Assembly (NCBI GenBank): GCA_903865885.1
Contig: CAIPLJ010000067.1
Coordinates: forward strand, 1 to 7,170
Length of the DNA stretch: 7,170 nt
Direction: 5' to 3'
DNA from: an uncultured Actinomycetes bacterium
GTDB taxonomy: Bacteria > Actinomycetota > Actinomycetes > Nanopelagicales > Nanopelagicaceae
The first letter of the stretch is position 1; the number at the start of each line of letters is the position of its first letter. Position numbers and translations under genes: made by a program. Positions 5,923-7,170 of the stretch are shown here, one piece after another. The notes beneath the pieces were generated by a model. The model worked only from the letters and a program-made list of their open reading frames with translations, was not told where the DNA came from and did no database searches.

Positions 5923-5998
5923 CGGGGCGTAGCGTAGTGGCTAGCGCGCCTGCTTTGGGAGCAGGAGATCGGGAGTTCGAATCTCCCCGCCCCGACCA
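5923..5998 (+). tRNA. tRNA-Pro(UGG)
   Basis: The 76-base cloverleaf has acceptor stem CGGGGCG/CGCCCCG, D stem GCGT/GCGC (one G-U pair), anticodon stem CCTGC/GCAGG with loop TTTGGGA (anticodon UGG at 5956-5958), variable loop AGATC, and T arm GGGAG-TTCGAAT-CTCCC. The discriminator is A and the 3' CCA is encoded (5996-5998). It reads proline CCN codons. It is transcribed divergently from tRNA-Gly and lies 50 bases upstream of tig, so it may be co-transcribed with it. Confidence 0.97.
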
Positions 5999-6036
5999 GA
6001 ATTCTTTAAAGCTTTTGCTTTATCAATGCAAACTAC

Positions 6037-6042
6037 AAGGAG
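6037..6042 (+). promoter_or_regulatory. Shine-Dalgarno of tig
   Basis: AAGGAG lies 6 bases before GTG 6049 and fixes that start. Confidence 0.8.
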
Positions 6043-6048
6043 CACTTC

Positions 6049-7170
6049 GTGAAGAGCACTCTCGAGACACTTTCACCAACTCGCGTTCGTCTAGATGTCA
6101 ATGTTCCTTACGCAGAACTTGGTCAATATGTAGATGCTGCATATAAGAAAGTTGCATCCACTGTAAATATCCCTGGATTTCGCAAGGGCAAAGTTCCTAA
6201 TGCAATGATCGATCAGCGCGTTGGTCGTGGCACCGTTATGGATGAGGCAATCAACGTTGCAATCCAAGATTTCTATGTTGCAGCAGCTCGCGAGAATGAT
6301 GTTTTGGTCGTTGGACGCCCAACTGTTGATGCAATTGATTATGTTGATAACGAGAAGCTTTCATTCTCTGTTGAAGTCAATGTGCGTCCAGATGTAACGC
6401 TTCCAGATTTCTCGAAGATCACAATTACTGTCGATGATGTTGCAGTTTCCGAAAAAGATATTGACGAGCAGATTGACGAACTTCGCGCTCGCTTCGGAAC
6501 TCTTAATACTGTTGAGCGTGCCGCAGCAAATGGTGATTTCGTGACTATCGATCTCACTGCCCGCATCGATGGCGCTGAAGTAGATGGTGGCAAGGCCAAT
6601 GAAATTTCATATGAAGTTGGCTCAAATAAGATGATTGATAACCTCGATGATGCTCTAATCGGCATGAGCGCAGGCGACACGAAGACATTTACTTCTCAGC
6701 TCGTAGGTCAGAAAGATGGCGAGACTGGCGATATTGATATCGTAGTAAAGGCTGTTAAAGAGCGCGAACTTCCAACGCTCGATGATTCATTTGCCAAGCT
6801 TGCATCTGAGTTCGACACAGTTGCCGAACTTCGCGCAGATTTCACTGAACGTTTAAGCCGCGTCAAGAAGATGGAGCAAGGTGCACAGGCTCGCGATCTT
6901 CTTGTCGAGAAGTTACTTGCTGATCTTGATATTCCAGTTCCAGATGACATCGTTCTTGATGAAGTAAACGATCATCTTGAAGGCGAAGGTCGCATGGAAG
7001 ATGCGGAACATCGCGCTGAAGTAGATGGCCAAGTTCGCTCGTCTATTAAATCTGATTTCCTCTTTGATTCAATCGTGAAGGCTGAAGAAGTTCAGGTTAA
7101 TGAAATTGAATTAACTGAGTACCTCATCCGTATGTCACAGCGCTACGGAATGGGTCCTGAACAATTTGCA
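6049..7170 (+). CDS. tig: Trigger factor, ribosome-associated chaperone and prolyl isomerase, C-terminus outside window
   Basis: Trigger factor docks at the ribosomal exit tunnel (protein L23), shields nascent chains and has peptidyl-prolyl cis-trans isomerase activity. 374 codons are present and the frame is open to the window end. The N-terminal ribosome-binding domain (about 1-115) carries the signature GFRKGKVP, with Phe44-Arg45-Lys46 at the same numbers as in E. coli. An FKBP-type PPIase domain follows at about 150-242 (GDFVTIDLTARIDG, then IGMSAGDTKTF). The helical substrate-holding C-terminal domain starts around 243 (LPTLDDSFA). The family is typically 430-470 residues, so some 60-100 residues are missing beyond the edge. 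The GTG start has a strong AAGGAG and gives the expected N-terminus (TLETLSPTRVRLDV). In many bacteria, including mycobacteria, clpP genes follow tig; that stretch is not visible here. Confidence 0.96.
   Translation, partial: MKSTLETLSPTRVRLDVNVPYAELGQYVDAAYKKVASTVNIPGFRKGKVPNAMIDQRVGRGTVMDEAINVAIQDFYVAAARENDVLVVGRPTVDAIDYVDNEKLSFSVEVNVRPDVTLPDFSKITITVDDVAVSEKDIDEQIDELRARFGTLNTVERAAANGDFVTIDLTARIDGAEVDGGKANEISYEVGSNKMIDNLDDALIGMSAGDTKTFTSQLVGQKDGETGDIDIVVKAVKERELPTLDDSFAKLASEFDTVAELRADFTERLSRVKKMEQGAQARDLLVEKLLADLDIPVPDDIVLDEVNDHLEGEGRMEDAEHRAEVDGQVRSSIKSDFLFDSIVKAEEVQVNEIELTEYLIRMSQRYGMGPEQFA

Noticed and set aside
6007..6022. TAAAGC-TTTT-GCTTTA hairpin after tRNA-Pro as a terminator
   Set aside because: The six-pair, AT-rich stem has no T-run after it and is too weak to call. 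It leaves co-transcription of tRNA-Pro and tig open.
6339..6950. Two minus-strand open frames opposite tig
   Set aside because: They are Ser-rich shadows of the trigger factor codons, whose domains are intact on the plus strand.

Overview
The window looks like a chromosomal segment from a small-genome, mid-GC actinobacterium. The evidence is an RpiB of the mycobacterial type (Ser in place of the catalytic Cys, with a GGSGNGEQ loop), an actinobacterial-style M1 aminopeptidase N, frequent GTG starts behind good Shine-Dalgarno sites, and the gene set pepN / rpiB / tRNA-Gly / tRNA-Pro / tig. In Mycobacterium tuberculosis pepN (Rv2467), rpiB (Rv2465c) and tig (Rv2462c) also lie close together. The roughly balanced base composition and the compact layout would suit a freshwater acI/Nanopelagicales-type actinobacterium; that placement is inference.

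Layout. 1-2418 (-) is pepN, with its C-terminal end outside the window. It diverges from trmB (2516-3175, +), which converges on rpiB (3172-3627, -) with a 4-base overlap of stop codons. A strong intrinsic terminator (3661-3696, read on the - strand) separates rpiB from the next - strand gene, 3728-4417, a secreted helical-repeat protein with a Gly/Met-rich tail. A 245-base divergent spacer (4418-4662) then leads to a secreted collagen-like protein (4663-5769, +). This gene ends only 5 bases from the 3' CCA end of a convergent tRNA-Gly(UCC) (5775-5848, -). Divergent from that tRNA is tRNA-Pro(UGG) (5923-5998, +), followed by tig (trigger factor, 6049 to the window end, +).

Functionally, most of the window is housekeeping: peptide turnover (PepN), tRNA m7G46 modification (TrmB), pentose phosphate isomerisation (RpiB), two tRNAs and a ribosome-bound chaperone (Tig). 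The exception is 3728-5769, a divergent pair of genes for exported low-complexity proteins lodged between rpiB and the tRNAs. This is the accessory and least described part. The collagen-like gene has its Shine-Dalgarno and GTG start inside a predicted hairpin, a 9-base tandem repeat inside the collagen domain, and a C-terminal domain I do not recognise. The divergent spacer holds a 20-base dyad that could be an operator.

I see no CRISPR array, insertion sequence, integrase or known riboswitch. There is no gene-free stretch over 300 bases.
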